Source: Erwinia sp. S63 (lineage in GTDB: Bacteria > Pseudomonadota > Gammaproteobacteria > Enterobacterales > Enterobacteriaceae). From it: DNA of 64,000 nucleotides. Shown piece after piece: positions 27,297 to 36,184 of this stretch. Within the stretch, counting starts at the first letter, position 1. Every line of letters begins with the position of its first letter. The stretch covers positions 124,001 through 188,000 of the forward strand of contig NZ_JACVUP010000006.1 of assembly GCF_016625195.1 (NCBI RefSeq), written 5' to 3'. The notes under the pieces are model-generated. The model did no database searches. It was given only the letters and a program-made list of their open reading frames with translations, and had not been told where the DNA came from. The position numbers and the translations under genes are program-made.

Positions 27297-28655
27297 TTAT
27301 GGCAAGGTCACACGCACCTGCAGGCCGGAAATTTGTCCCTGGGCGTTATGGCAGTTCGACAGCGCGACCTGCATCTGATGCTTCTGCGCTACGCTGCGCA
27401 CAATCGACAGACCCAAACCGCTGCCTTGCGCCTGCACATCTGGCGAACGGGTGAAGCGATCAAAAGCACGTTCGATAAAGGACTCCGGCATGCCCGGCCC
27501 GTTATCGACGATATCCACCACGGTATGATTGCCCACCCGATGCAGCAGCACATCCACCAGGCTGCCTTCCGGCGTGTGCAGCATCGCGTTACCGATGAGG
27601 TTATCGAACAGGCTGCGCAAATCGGAACGGCTGGCGTGCAGGCGATAGTGCGTAGTGCCATTAAAACCGATATCAATGCCGCGTTTATCGGCGACCACCA
27701 TCAACTGCTCGATGCTCTCCTTCAGCAAATCATCGAGCTGGATGGTTTCCACCGTGGCCACCACCGACTGATCTTCCTGGCGCGAAATATTCAGCAACTG
27801 CGTCACCAGATGGCGGGTGCGCGTGACGCCTGCTTCCAGCTGATCAAACTGGCGACTGGCTTCACCGGGCTGAATATGCTGGCGCAGATTCTCCAGCTGC
27901 AAGGTGACGGCGGTAACCGGCGTGCGCAGTTCATGTGCCGCATCTTCAAGGAACTGTCGCTGCGATGACCAGGCTGCCCGTAGCTTATCGAGCAGAGAGT
28001 TATAAGCAGCCACCAGCGGCAGCACTTCATCCGGTAAGCCATCCGGCGATACCGAGTGCGGATGCATTGTTTCTTGTGCGGCAATCTGTCGCGAAGCAAC
28101 GCGTAAATCTCGCGTGATGGCACGTACCACCAGCCAGATCACCAGCAGTGACAGCGGCATCATCAGCATTAAGGGAATGATGGCGGACAGCACCCGCTTC
28201 ACCATCAAACTTTTCATGTAGCCGATGTTGTGTAAAACCTGAATATTACCGATTTCACTGCCCAGTTCGCCGGGGCGGGTATACACGCGCCAGTCACAGT
28301 CATCGCCACAGTCGCCGACTTTTAAATCGGACCAGCCTTTTTTCGCCTGCAGCGGCGCCTGTAAAGCAGGCCATGAGCTGGCACGTAGATGATTGTTGGT
28401 GTCCCATAGCTGAACGATATAGGTGCTCTTCAACTTCTCTTGCTGCATCACCATAGGCATCAGCGCAGGCATGCGCTGGCTGGAGGACCAGGCATCAGCA
28501 ATCTTGGCGAGCTGATCGTCCTTCATGGTGCCCATCATGTCGCCGTAGCAGTGGTAGAAATACCAGGTGACGCCGCCGATCATCGCCAGGTGCAGCAGCA
28601 CCAGCGTGGCGAGCAGTTTGTTACGCAGGGAGCGCATAAAAGTGAAAGGTTTCAT
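27297..28655 (-). CDS. Two-component sensor histidine kinase (QseC/TctE-like)
   Basis: A 452-residue inner-membrane kinase. Helices near 12-35 and 155-180 flank a periplasmic sensor of about 115 residues that includes a close Cys pair (GDCGDDC). A HAMP-like linker precedes the HisKA domain with His241 in DAAHELRTP, then HATPase_c motifs NAM, DNGPGMP and GSGLGLSIV. Its ATG overlaps the response-regulator stop by four bases, so the pair is coupled. The signal is unknown; the Cys pair could bind metal or form a disulfide. Confidence 0.87.
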   Translation of the reverse strand: MKPFTFMRSLRNKLLATLVLLHLAMIGGVTWYFYHCYGDMMGTMKDDQLAKIADAWSSSQRMPALMPMVMQQEKLKSTYIVQLWDTNNHLRASSWPALQAPLQAKKGWSDLKVGDCGDDCDWRVYTRPGELGSEIGNIQVLHNIGYMKSLMVKRVLSAIIPLMLMMPLSLLVIWLVVRAITRDLRVASRQIAAQETMHPHSVSPDGLPDEVLPLVAAYNSLLDKLRAAWSSQRQFLEDAAHELRTPVTAVTLQLENLRQHIQPGEASRQFDQLEAGVTRTRHLVTQLLNISRQEDQSVVATVETIQLDDLLKESIEQLMVVADKRGIDIGFNGTTHYRLHASRSDLRSLFDNLIGNAMLHTPEGSLVDVLLHRVGNHTVVDIVDNGPGMPESFIERAFDRFTRSPDVQAQGSGLGLSIVRSVAQKHQMQVALSNCHNAQGQISGLQVRVTLP

Positions 28656-29311
28656 ATTGCCGGTACTCGCCAGCCCAAACCGCGCACGTTGCGAATCACT
28701 TCGTTATCGAGCTTGCGGCGCATGCCGTGGATTAGCACATCAACGGCGTTACTGGTGACTTCTTCACCCCAGCCGTAAATGCGGTTCTCTAATTGTTCGC
28801 GTGACAGGATGGCACCTGGTCGCTCCAGCAGAGCGTAGAGCAGGGCATATTCGCGTGCTGTTAGCTGTTCGCGTTGGCCTTTGTACAGCACTTCGCGCGT
28901 CATCATATCCAGCTGCACATCGCCACTGCCTAACAGGGAATCCGCCGCTCCGTGACGACGTCGGGTGATTGCACGCATGCGCGCCAGTACCTCTTGCAGA
29001 TCAAAGGGTTTAAGCAAATAGTCATCGGCGCCGCTGTCGAGTCCCTGAATGCGTTGTTGCACCGTGTCACGCGCGGTCAGCACCAGTACGGGCGTCATGT
29101 CGCCACGCGTACGCGCACGCTTCAATACGTGAATACCGTCTTCACGCGGTAAACCGAGATCGAGCAGCACGCAGGTATAACCGCCTTCGGCCCAGGCATT
29201 GGTGGCAAATACGCCATCGCGCACCCAGTCCACCGACCAGCCCGCCGCTTCCAGCGCCTGCTGCAAGTTGGCGCCAATCATTTCATCATCTTCTACCAGC
29301 AGCACACGCAT
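28652..29311 (-). CDS. OmpR-family response regulator (QseB/TctD-like)
   Basis: A 219-residue protein. The receiver domain has the acidic pair EDD at 7-9, phospho-acceptor Asp51 (VLLDLGLP), Thr in VLTARD and Lys in LKPFDL. The C-terminal winged helix ends in RNVRGLGWRVPA. It is the first gene of the kinase operon. An ERIC element and three 11-bp-phased GCTAATT repeats lie in the divergent gap with the MarA-like gene; the repeats are a candidate binding site for this regulator. Confidence 0.9.
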   Translation of the reverse strand: MRVLLVEDDEMIGANLQQALEAAGWSVDWVRDGVFATNAWAEGGYTCVLLDLGLPREDGIHVLKRARTRGDMTPVLVLTARDTVQQRIQGLDSGADDYLLKPFDLQEVLARMRAITRRRHGAADSLLGSGDVQLDMMTREVLYKGQREQLTAREYALLYALLERPGAILSREQLENRIYGWGEEVTSNAVDVLIHGMRRKLDNEVIRNVRGLGWRVPAI

Positions 29312-29372
29312 AGTGTTCTCCCAAACTGATGGACGCAGTGTAGCGCCAGATAATTAGGCCAGAATTACCCTC

Positions 29373-29489
29373 CGTCATACTTCCTGCTGCAGAGGCGTTA
29401 GCTGCGAGCATTCACCCCCGTCACTGACTTATATAAGCTCCTGAGGATTCACGCTCTTGTTGCCTTTCTGCCGCAGGACTTATTTAGGC
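29373..29489. repeat. ERIC (enterobacterial repetitive intergenic consensus) element
   Basis: The segment opens with CGTCATACTTCCTGCTGCAG. It contains the diagnostic core TCACTGACTTATATAAGCTC, then CTGAGGATTCACGCTCTTG, and closes near GGACTTATTTAGG. This is the ERIC pattern at about 117 bp, slightly shorter than the usual 127. It lies in the divergent gap between the response regulator and the MarA-like gene. Confidence 0.85.
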
Positions 29490-29511
29490 GGAGCACCCAT
29501 TTCCCCCCCTT

Positions 29512-29540
29512 GCTAATTCTGCGCTAATTTTCTGCTAATT
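29512..29540. promoter_or_regulatory. Three GCTAATT repeats at exact 11-bp spacing
   Basis: GCTAATT occurs at 29512, 29523 and 29534, each separated by four bases. An 11-bp direct-repeat period is the usual geometry for OmpR-family dimers bound side by side. The array ends 63 bases before the MarA-like start. Confidence 0.6.
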
Positions 29541-29603
29541 AAGGGATAAATTTAACGCGCTACAGTGACTGCACTGGACATATTGTCGAAGCAGGAGGTT
29601 CCC

Positions 29604-29972
29604 ATGAATCAGCGCGAATTTATCCGTAGTTTGCTGGACTGGATTGAAGACAACTTAGGGCACGATTTGCATCTGGATGAAGTAGCACGCCGCTCGGGAT
29701 ACTCCCGCTGGCATCTGCAACGTCTGTTCCGTCAGCACACCGGTTTTTCTCTGGCAGAGTACATCCGTCAGCGCCGGTTAACTGAGTCCGCGCTCACGCT
29801 GATCAACAGCGATGAAGCGATTCTGCAGGTGGCGATGAGCTACGGGTTTGATACGCAGCAGGCCTATACGCGTACTTTCAAAAACTATTTCAGCGTTACG
29901 CCGGGCCAGTTACGTCGCCAGCGCCGCGTTGAACAGGAACGCTTGTTGTTCCCTTTAGCGGTGGCCAGTTGA
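29604..29972 (+). CDS. MarA/SoxS/RamA-like AraC-type activator
   Basis: A 122-residue stand-alone AraC DNA-binding domain from ATG 29604, behind AGGAGG (29593-29598). It carries both helix-turn-helix motifs (LDEVARRSGYSRWHLQRLFR and a second around VAMSYGFDTQQAYTRTFK). Like MarA, SoxS and RamA it lacks an effector domain, so it is probably controlled by its own level. Relatives bind marboxes and adjust efflux, porins and oxidative-stress genes. Which of these it matches is not clear from sequence. GCTAATT repeats upstream suggest control by the neighbouring response regulator. Confidence 0.82.
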   Translation: MNQREFIRSLLDWIEDNLGHDLHLDEVARRSGYSRWHLQRLFRQHTGFSLAEYIRQRRLTESALTLINSDEAILQVAMSYGFDTQQAYTRTFKNYFSVTPGQLRRQRRVEQERLLFPLAVAS

Positions 29973-30005
29973 TCGATGACGCTAAGATTGGCTCGCACAG
30001 GAGAC

Positions 30006-30068
30006 GTAGCGGCGCAATTTATTGCGCAGTGAATCGCGAAGGCGTTACGCGATAAATTACGCCGCTCC
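30006..30068. repeat. Palindromic intergenic element (GTAGCGGC type)
   Basis: GTAGCGGCGCAATTTATTGC on the left pairs with GCGATAAATTACGCCGCTCC on the right at about 16 of 20 positions. The ~23 bases between hold CGCGAAGGCG. Confidence 0.7.
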
Positions 30069-30151
30069 GCAATGTGCGCTGATTAAATTCGGTGCTTATT
30101 GCTGCTTTTACTTTTAAGCTGCTGTTCTCAGTTTGCTACCCACCAGAGAAC

Positions 30152-31042
30152 ATGGACAACAGCGACAATCTCACCGCCATGATGCTGTTTGCGCGCGTCG
30201 TTGAGCGGCAAAGTTTCAGTGAAGCCGCACGAACCTTAGGCGTCTCTAAATCGCATGTGAGTCGCGAAATCGCGCGGCTGGAAGTGCGACTCGGCATCAA
30301 ACTGCTGCAGCGCACCACGCGGAAAGTGGCGTTGACCGAGCTGGGTCAGGCTTACTATCCGTTTTGTACCCGCATGCTGGAAGAGATGCACCGCGCCGAT
30401 GCGTTTGTGCAGCAGGTTCATCAACTGCCCGCGGGTAATGTGCGCTTACAGGCGCCAATCACCTATGGCTGCCAGTGCGTCGTTCCCACTCTGAATGACT
30501 TTATCCGCCGTCATATTCATATCAATGTCGATCTCGACCTCACCACCAGTGACGATCCGCAGCCCAGCGCAGATGTGGCAATCGTGATTCGTGCGCGCGC
30601 GCCGGAAGTCGCTAATTATCGCGAATTGAGCACCATCGAGTGGGGACTCTATGCCACGCCGGATTATCTGGCAGCGCATCCCGCTATCGACCATCCAGAG
30701 CGCCTGACACGTCACGATTTGTTGCTGTTCCACGGTCCCGCGCATACTGCCGCACTGCCGTTTCGCCGCGATAAACAGCGGCTGGCGTTGGATGTGCATA
30801 GCCGTTTCCGCGCCAACAACAGCATGGCGCTGCTGAATGCGGCGCTGGCCGGCACCGGTATCGCTTATTTGCCAGCGTATATGACGCAAGAGGCGCTGGG
30901 GCGCGGTGAGATCCAACAGGTGTTGCCCGAGTGGCAAATGGACCGTTTACACAGTTATCTGCTGCTCAAAGAGCTGCCGCAACCCTCATCCCCGGTGACG
31001 TTGCTGTGTGATGCGTTAATCAATGCCTTGAGCGGCAGTTAA
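30152..31042 (+). CDS. LysR-type regulator
   Basis: A 296-residue LysR protein from ATG 30152, with AGAGAA just upstream. The HTH (FSEAARTLGVSKSHVSREIARLE) and an effector-binding domain are complete. An in-frame start at 30092 would add 20 residues unlike the family. The MFS pump gene follows on the same strand after 110 bases, so control of it is possible but unproven. Ligand unknown. Confidence 0.82.
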   Translation: MDNSDNLTAMMLFARVVERQSFSEAARTLGVSKSHVSREIARLEVRLGIKLLQRTTRKVALTELGQAYYPFCTRMLEEMHRADAFVQQVHQLPAGNVRLQAPITYGCQCVVPTLNDFIRRHIHINVDLDLTTSDDPQPSADVAIVIRARAPEVANYRELSTIEWGLYATPDYLAAHPAIDHPERLTRHDLLLFHGPAHTAALPFRRDKQRLALDVHSRFRANNSMALLNAALAGTGIAYLPAYMTQEALGRGEIQQVLPEWQMDRLHSYLLLKELPQPSSPVTLLCDALINALSGS

Positions 31043-31152
31043 TTGTTGTTGTCTGGCAACAATATTACGCTGGTTGGCAAATATCCTTCTCTCCCTGTTT
31101 TATGTCGTGCTCCGCTGTTAGCCTGCTAAAAAAGCAAAAATAGGGAATGACT

Positions 31153-32364
31153 ATGTCGCAATCATCAACAGTGTTAGCGCCTGAGCAGCAACACTGGAAA
31201 CGTAATTTGTTTGTCTGCGTGCTGGGGTCGTTCAGCACCATCGTGGCGATGACGTTGCTGCTGCCGTTTCTGCCGCTGTATGTGCAGCAGCTTGGCGTAC
31301 AGGAACCGGCCGCGATTGCACGCTGGTCGGGTGCTGCGTATGGCGCGACTTTCCTCAGCGCCGCGTTAACCGCGCCGCTGTGGGGCAAGTTGGCGGATCG
31401 CTATGGCCGCAAACTGATGTTGATTCGTGCCAGCCTCGGGATGGCGATTGCCATGTCGCTGATTGGTATGGCGACGGCGCCGTGGCAGCTGGTGGCGCTG
31501 CGTTTGCTGGCGGGGCTGTTGGGCGGTTACGCATCCGGTTCAACCATTATGGTCGCGGCGCAAACGCCAAAGGAGCAGACCGGTTGGGCGCTGGGCGTGT
31601 TGTCTTCCGGCATTATGGCGGGCAACGTGGTGGGGCCACTGCTGGGCGGGGTGTTGCCACCGCTGATTGGCATTCGCCACACCTTCTGGCTGACAGGCGC
31701 CGTGATTTTCTTCGCCTTCCTTGCCACCACCTTTTTATTAAAAGAAGCGCCGCGTCAGCCGGGTAAAAAGACGGTGCAAACTCATGATGAGAGTGAGAAG
31801 CCGGTCAATCTGCCACTGGTGCGACTGATGTGGTTGTCAGGCATGCTGCTGATTTTTGCCAATATGTCGATTGAACCGATCATCACGTTGTATATCGGTC
31901 AGTTCGTGCAGGGCGATCATGCGATTACGGTGACGGCGGGTGTGGTGATGGCGGCGGCTGCGCTGGGCAGTATTCTCTCTGCGCCGCGCTTAGGGCGACT
32001 GGCGGATAGGGTAGGGCATGGCCGCGTGCTGGTGTATGGACTGGTGGCCTGTGCTGTGCTGCTGATACCTCAAGCATTTATCACTGAAGCGTGGCAGTTA
32101 GTGGTGCTGCGTTTCCTGATGGGCATGGCGTTGGGCGGTTTGATGCCGTGCGTGACGGCGCTGATTCGCCACAATGTGCCGCAAGGGCAGATGGGGAAAA
32201 TGTTGGGATATTCGACCTCGGCCCAGTATGTCGGTCAGGTCTCAGGTCCGTTATTTGGCGGATTTGTTGGCGGTGCTTTCGGCATGCGGCCAGTGTTTCT
32301 GGCGACCTGTGTGATCATGGCGCTGTGCGCGCTGTTAAATGCACGAGTGTTAAAGAAGCCGTAA
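31153..32364 (+). CDS. MFS multidrug efflux pump, MdtG-like
   Basis: A 403-residue MFS protein of the DHA1 family. WKRNLFVCVLGSF at the start, PLWGKLADRYGRKLMLIRASLGM after helix 2 and SAPRLGRLADRVG in the second half align with E. coli MdtG (408 aa), a fosfomycin and deoxycholate efflux pump. ATG 31153 is preferred over ATG 31147, because AGGGA directly abuts the latter. The substrate here is unknown. Confidence 0.8.
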   Translation: MSQSSTVLAPEQQHWKRNLFVCVLGSFSTIVAMTLLLPFLPLYVQQLGVQEPAAIARWSGAAYGATFLSAALTAPLWGKLADRYGRKLMLIRASLGMAIAMSLIGMATAPWQLVALRLLAGLLGGYASGSTIMVAAQTPKEQTGWALGVLSSGIMAGNVVGPLLGGVLPPLIGIRHTFWLTGAVIFFAFLATTFLLKEAPRQPGKKTVQTHDESEKPVNLPLVRLMWLSGMLLIFANMSIEPIITLYIGQFVQGDHAITVTAGVVMAAAALGSILSAPRLGRLADRVGHGRVLVYGLVACAVLLIPQAFITEAWQLVVLRFLMGMALGGLMPCVTALIRHNVPQGQMGKMLGYSTSAQYVGQVSGPLFGGFVGGAFGMRPVFLATCVIMALCALLNARVLKKP

Positions 32365-32442
32365 CGGCGACAGGTATTGCGCTTCGAACAACCATTAGCT
32401 TCTTCATAACGACGCGATACGCCAGAGTGCAGGCAGTGAGAC

Positions 32443-32474
32443 AACAAAAAAGGCGGGCTTCGCAGCCCGCCTTT
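32443..32474 (-). terminator. Intrinsic terminator of gcd
   Basis: AAAGGCGGGCT-TCGC-AGCCCGCCTTT is a perfect 11-bp stem. On the minus strand it is followed by a T-run (AACAAAAAA on the plus strand), 20 bases after the gcd stop. Confidence 0.9.
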
Positions 32475-32493
32475 GTCACATCAAACCAGAAGA

Positions 32494-34884
32494 TTACTTC
32501 GCATCTGGCAGTGCGTAGGCAATGACGTAATCGCCCAGCTTAGTACCAAACGAACCGTGACCACCCGCAGCAATGACAACGTACTGCTTGCCATCCACTT
32601 CATAGGTCATCGGCGTTGCCTGGCCACCGGCTGGCAGACGTGCCTGCCACAGCATTTCCCCGGTGTTGGTGTCGAACGCGCGCAGATAGTTATCGGCAGT
32701 CGCACCAATGAAGAACACGTTACCGGCCGTGGTAATTGGGCCGCCCAGCATTGGCATACCCATTTTGAACGGAACCGGAACCGGTGCGCTGTCGCGAACG
32801 GTGCCGATACGTTTTTTCCACACGGTTTCGTTGGTTTTCAGGTCAACCGCTGAGACATAGCCCCAGGCCGGTTGTTTACATGGCAGACCCAACGGAGACA
32901 GGAACGGATTCAGCTCCACGCCGTACGGTACACCGTACTGTGGCTGGATACCGGTTTCAGTACCTGAACCGCCTTTGTCATCGGCTGGTGGCTCGATCGG
33001 GTTGCCCGGACCGCGTGGCACCAGTTTAGAGACAAACGGCAGCGCCATTGGGTTAGCAATCGCAATCTGACGATGTGGATCCACCGCGATGCCGCCCCAC
33101 TCGAACATACCGAGATTACCTGGGAACACCAGCGTACCTTGCTCAGACGGCGGCGTGAACGGACCTTCGTAGCGCAGACGCTTGAAGATCACGCGGCACA
33201 CCAGTTGGTCGAACATGGTCGCGCCCCACATGTCCTTATCCGTCAGATTGTTCTTCGGACGGAAGGTCAGTTCGGAGTACGGCTGAGTAGGAGAAACGTG
33301 GTCACCTTTCGCGGCGCCCTGTGGCACTGGGGTTTCCGGTGCTGGGACAACCGGCTTACCGGTACGACGATCCAGGACAAAGATGTTACCGGTTTTGGCC
33401 GGGGCATAAATCACCGGAACGGTGTTGCCATCTTTGTCGGTGATATCGGCCAGCGTCGGTTGTGACGGCAGGTCCATATCCCACAGATCGTGATGCACGG
33501 TCTGATACGACCACACCAGCTTGCCGGTGGTGGCGTTCAGTGCCAGTACGCTGCTCGCGAAACGTTCCTGGTCAGGCGTACGGTTACCACCCCAGATGTC
33601 TGGTGTCGTCACGCCCATTGGCAGGAATACGGTATCCAGTTTTGGATCGTATACTGCCGGTGCCCAGGAGTTCGGCGAGTTCATGGTGAAGGTGTGTTCA
33701 TCATCTGGAATCGCGTTGGGATCTTTCGCGCCCGGATCGAACACCCACAGCAGTTTACCGGTGTTCACATCAAAGCCACGAATAGCGCCAGACGGTTCAC
33801 GGGTGGAGTAGTTATCGGTGACCGCACCGGCAATCACGATAGTGGTATCCGTGATGATAGGTGGTGAAGTCGGCTCATACTGGCCTGGGGTCAGTACCGG
33901 CTGTTTGTGCTGCAGATCCAGTTCACCGTTGTTACCAAAGGCGGCACAACGTTCACCGGTTTCGGCATCCAGCGCGAACAGACGACCGTCGTTCACTGGC
34001 AGATAAATGCGACGTGAACACAGCGCAGGCTGGGTGTTAGACGCATCTGCTGCTGCTGGCATTTCATGGTAAGAGACACCACGACAGGTCACATGCTGGA
34101 AAGTCGGATTCGGTTTTAAGCCCGGATCAAATTTCCACTTCTGCTTACCGGTTTTTGCATCCAGCGCAAACAGAATCTGGTGCGGTGAACAGAGATACAA
34201 GGTGTCGCGGATTTTAATCGGCGTCACTTCGTCGGTGATTTCACCTGGGTCGTTCGGGGTTTTCAGATCGCCCGTCTGGAACTGCCAGGCTACCTGCAAC
34301 TCTTTCACATTACCGGTGTTGATCTGCTTCAGTGGAGAGAAGCGCGTGCCTTGCTGGTCACGCGCGTACGCAGGCCAGTCAGCATCCTTGATGTTGCTCA
34401 GCGGCTGCGCTTGCGGGGCATTATCTGCCGCCGCTGGGATTTCACCGTTCAGCTCCTGCGGATCGTGGAACACTGCCCACGCCAGCACCAGCACGCTGGC
34501 AATCAGCGCAACGGCCATCAGACCCAGTGCGCCTTTACCTGCGTGATTCAGACCGCGATACACAAACGGCAGAATCAGCCAGATGCCGAAGATCACCAGC
34601 ACATCGGTACGTGGTGCCAGCGCCCAGAAGTCGAAACCAACTTCCCAAACGCCCCACACCAGCGTTGCCAACAGCAACAGTGCATACAGCATGATCGCTG
34701 CACCGCTACGGCGCCACAGCAGGACAGCGGTGATCAACATAATCACACCGCCAATAACGTAGTACCAGGAACCACCAATTGCGGCTAGCCATACACCGCC
34801 TACCAGCATAAATGCGCCTGTGAGCAGTGCGAACAGCACCGTCAAAAAGCGAATCACGCCAAAAGATGAGGAAGCTTTCCCCAT
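32494..34884 (-). CDS. gcd: PQQ-dependent membrane glucose dehydrogenase
   Basis: A 796-residue protein, the same length as E. coli Gcd. ATG 34884 is behind GAGG with eight bases spacing; 29 more in-frame codons upstream are not family-like. Five helices in the first ~145 residues (IGGSWYYVIGG, VWEVGFDFWALAPRTDVL) bind ubiquinone. A periplasmic eight-bladed PQQ beta-propeller follows (WPAYARDQQGTRFSPL; DLWDMDLPSQPTL). It oxidises D-glucose to gluconolactone in the periplasm. It needs the PQQ cofactor, whose biosynthesis genes are not in this window. The product feeds the gluconate dehydrogenase at 12469-16321. Confidence 0.96.
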   Translation of the reverse strand: MGKASSSFGVIRFLTVLFALLTGAFMLVGGVWLAAIGGSWYYVIGGVIMLITAVLLWRRSGAAIMLYALLLLATLVWGVWEVGFDFWALAPRTDVLVIFGIWLILPFVYRGLNHAGKGALGLMAVALIASVLVLAWAVFHDPQELNGEIPAAADNAPQAQPLSNIKDADWPAYARDQQGTRFSPLKQINTGNVKELQVAWQFQTGDLKTPNDPGEITDEVTPIKIRDTLYLCSPHQILFALDAKTGKQKWKFDPGLKPNPTFQHVTCRGVSYHEMPAAADASNTQPALCSRRIYLPVNDGRLFALDAETGERCAAFGNNGELDLQHKQPVLTPGQYEPTSPPIITDTTIVIAGAVTDNYSTREPSGAIRGFDVNTGKLLWVFDPGAKDPNAIPDDEHTFTMNSPNSWAPAVYDPKLDTVFLPMGVTTPDIWGGNRTPDQERFASSVLALNATTGKLVWSYQTVHHDLWDMDLPSQPTLADITDKDGNTVPVIYAPAKTGNIFVLDRRTGKPVVPAPETPVPQGAAKGDHVSPTQPYSELTFRPKNNLTDKDMWGATMFDQLVCRVIFKRLRYEGPFTPPSEQGTLVFPGNLGMFEWGGIAVDPHRQIAIANPMALPFVSKLVPRGPGNPIEPPADDKGGSGTETGIQPQYGVPYGVELNPFLSPLGLPCKQPAWGYVSAVDLKTNETVWKKRIGTVRDSAPVPVPFKMGMPMLGGPITTAGNVFFIGATADNYLRAFDTNTGEMLWQARLPAGGQATPMTYEVDGKQYVVIAAGGHGSFGTKLGDYVIAYALPDAK

Positions 34885-35110
34885 AATATTAACCTCTTTC
34901 TTTGCCATAAACTTAAAAGGAAACAACGAATTAGGTTGTTTCCCGACATAGAGTACGAAGTGACTTAACATGTTCGATCGCAGCGCTTCCGTTACGCCAG
35001 ATGATCCCTTTGCGTTAAATTTTATCTTAAAAACGTTAACGGGTTTGATTTTTTTAGTGCTTTACACTTATGGAATGGTAGTAGATCGACATTTTATGAG
35101 GGAATTATGA

Positions 35111-35140
35111 CGTTATGCCCGAAGAGATCGGGTCATAACG
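35111..35140. terminator. Hairpin near the 3' end of the 35168 gene
   Basis: CGTTATG-CCCGA and TCGGG-TCATAACG form a 12-bp stem with one bulged base and a short loop. It lies just after the stop of the minus-strand gene. No clear T-run. The rest of 34885-35167 is AT-rich leader of gcd. Confidence 0.5.
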
Positions 35141-35167
35141 GCAAGCGGCGGAATTTTGTGTAAACGT

Positions 35168-35767
35168 TTACACTTCAAATAGCGGGCTATCAGTACGTTG
35201 TTCCTGCCAGCCTGAAAGTTGTAGATCCTCGTAAACAGACAAAGGTAGCGGCAGGTGTGGGGTACGTAATATCACCTCTGCTTCTCTTTCACGGCAGGAG
35301 CCAAGCAAAAATGGAAAGCTGAACTTGAGATAATTATCCTGGAAGAATTCGTCGTTCAGAACAATTCCACTAAAGGGAAATGAAGCGATATTCTGCCAGC
35401 AAGTCCCTGGCGGAGCCAAATCATAAAGCCAGAATGCGTGATGCAGTGCGGCTTCTCGCAATGCCGCTTCATGCTTAACTAAACTGGCATAATTGATAGC
35501 AAGGGAGACATTTTCCATTTTCAGGCTGGGATAATTTTCTGGCGCCTTTAAAAAGCGCGCAAGAGTATTTCCCACTAAAGGGATAATTATTCGTTCGGGC
35601 GTATCGGGCAACTGATTGTGCAGTGAAATTATGTTGCTTCCGTTAAGTAATGCTGTGCTTTCCTGTTCACAATGCATAAAGGGTGCTGAATAACACACGC
35701 CCATCAGTGCCCCGTCGAGGCGACGGATACGCTCAGTAACATAAGGATTGTATGAACTGTTTTCCAT
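35168..35767 (-). CDS. Uncharacterised protein, possibly a degenerate EAL-domain regulator
   Basis: A 199-residue protein without signal peptide or membrane segments. Order and wording hint at an EAL fold: RLDGALMGV near the N-terminus where EAL proteins have the E-x-L motif, VSLAINYASLV in place of the strand with the conserved Asn, and FWLYDLAPPG…FPFSGIVLNDEFF resembling the DDFG-loop and the following strand. The metal-binding Glu and Asp residues are largely absent, so no phosphodiesterase activity is expected. Degenerate EAL proteins such as YdiV act by protein contact on FlhDC. Base composition is AT-richer than its neighbours. The function call is weak; the gene itself looks real. Confidence 0.5.
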   Translation of the reverse strand: MENSSYNPYVTERIRRLDGALMGVCYSAPFMHCEQESTALLNGSNIISLHNQLPDTPERIIIPLVGNTLARFLKAPENYPSLKMENVSLAINYASLVKHEAALREAALHHAFWLYDLAPPGTCWQNIASFPFSGIVLNDEFFQDNYLKFSFPFLLGSCREREAEVILRTPHLPLPLSVYEDLQLSGWQEQRTDSPLFEV

Positions 35768-36184
35768 TTATCTCTATGAATAAATTAATTAACTGGAACG
35801 TCTTAATTATTATAAGGACGGCAAGGTTGCTGTGATCTTTACGCTTCCAATATAGACCGAATTGTTTGTTAAGGTCACCTTTTTTAGCTGTCACTGATAG
35901 AGAGATAAGGTGACTAATAAATGCATTTAATAATGCGTTATTGGAACTTCTGGAATGATTTGGATATTTTCAGGTGAAAACAATCAGCCTGCTAATATTC
36001 AGAACTCTATGCTTAGTTAAATTCCAGATAAGCAACTGTTTTTAAAGCGCACGGCTAGCCATTGCTTGCCAGCGTCAGATGCAGCACTCTGTGGCCGGAA
36101 AATGATAATGAGAGCCGGTAAACGGCTTTTCACCAGGCTGGTGCAATGACGCTGGCCGGATGTTGATTTAGGATGGGATAAAAT
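35768..36184. other. AT-rich intergenic region
   Basis: No gene, repeat or convincing promoter was recognised. It holds the divergent upstream regions of the EAL-like and the EntS-like genes. Confidence 0.6.
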
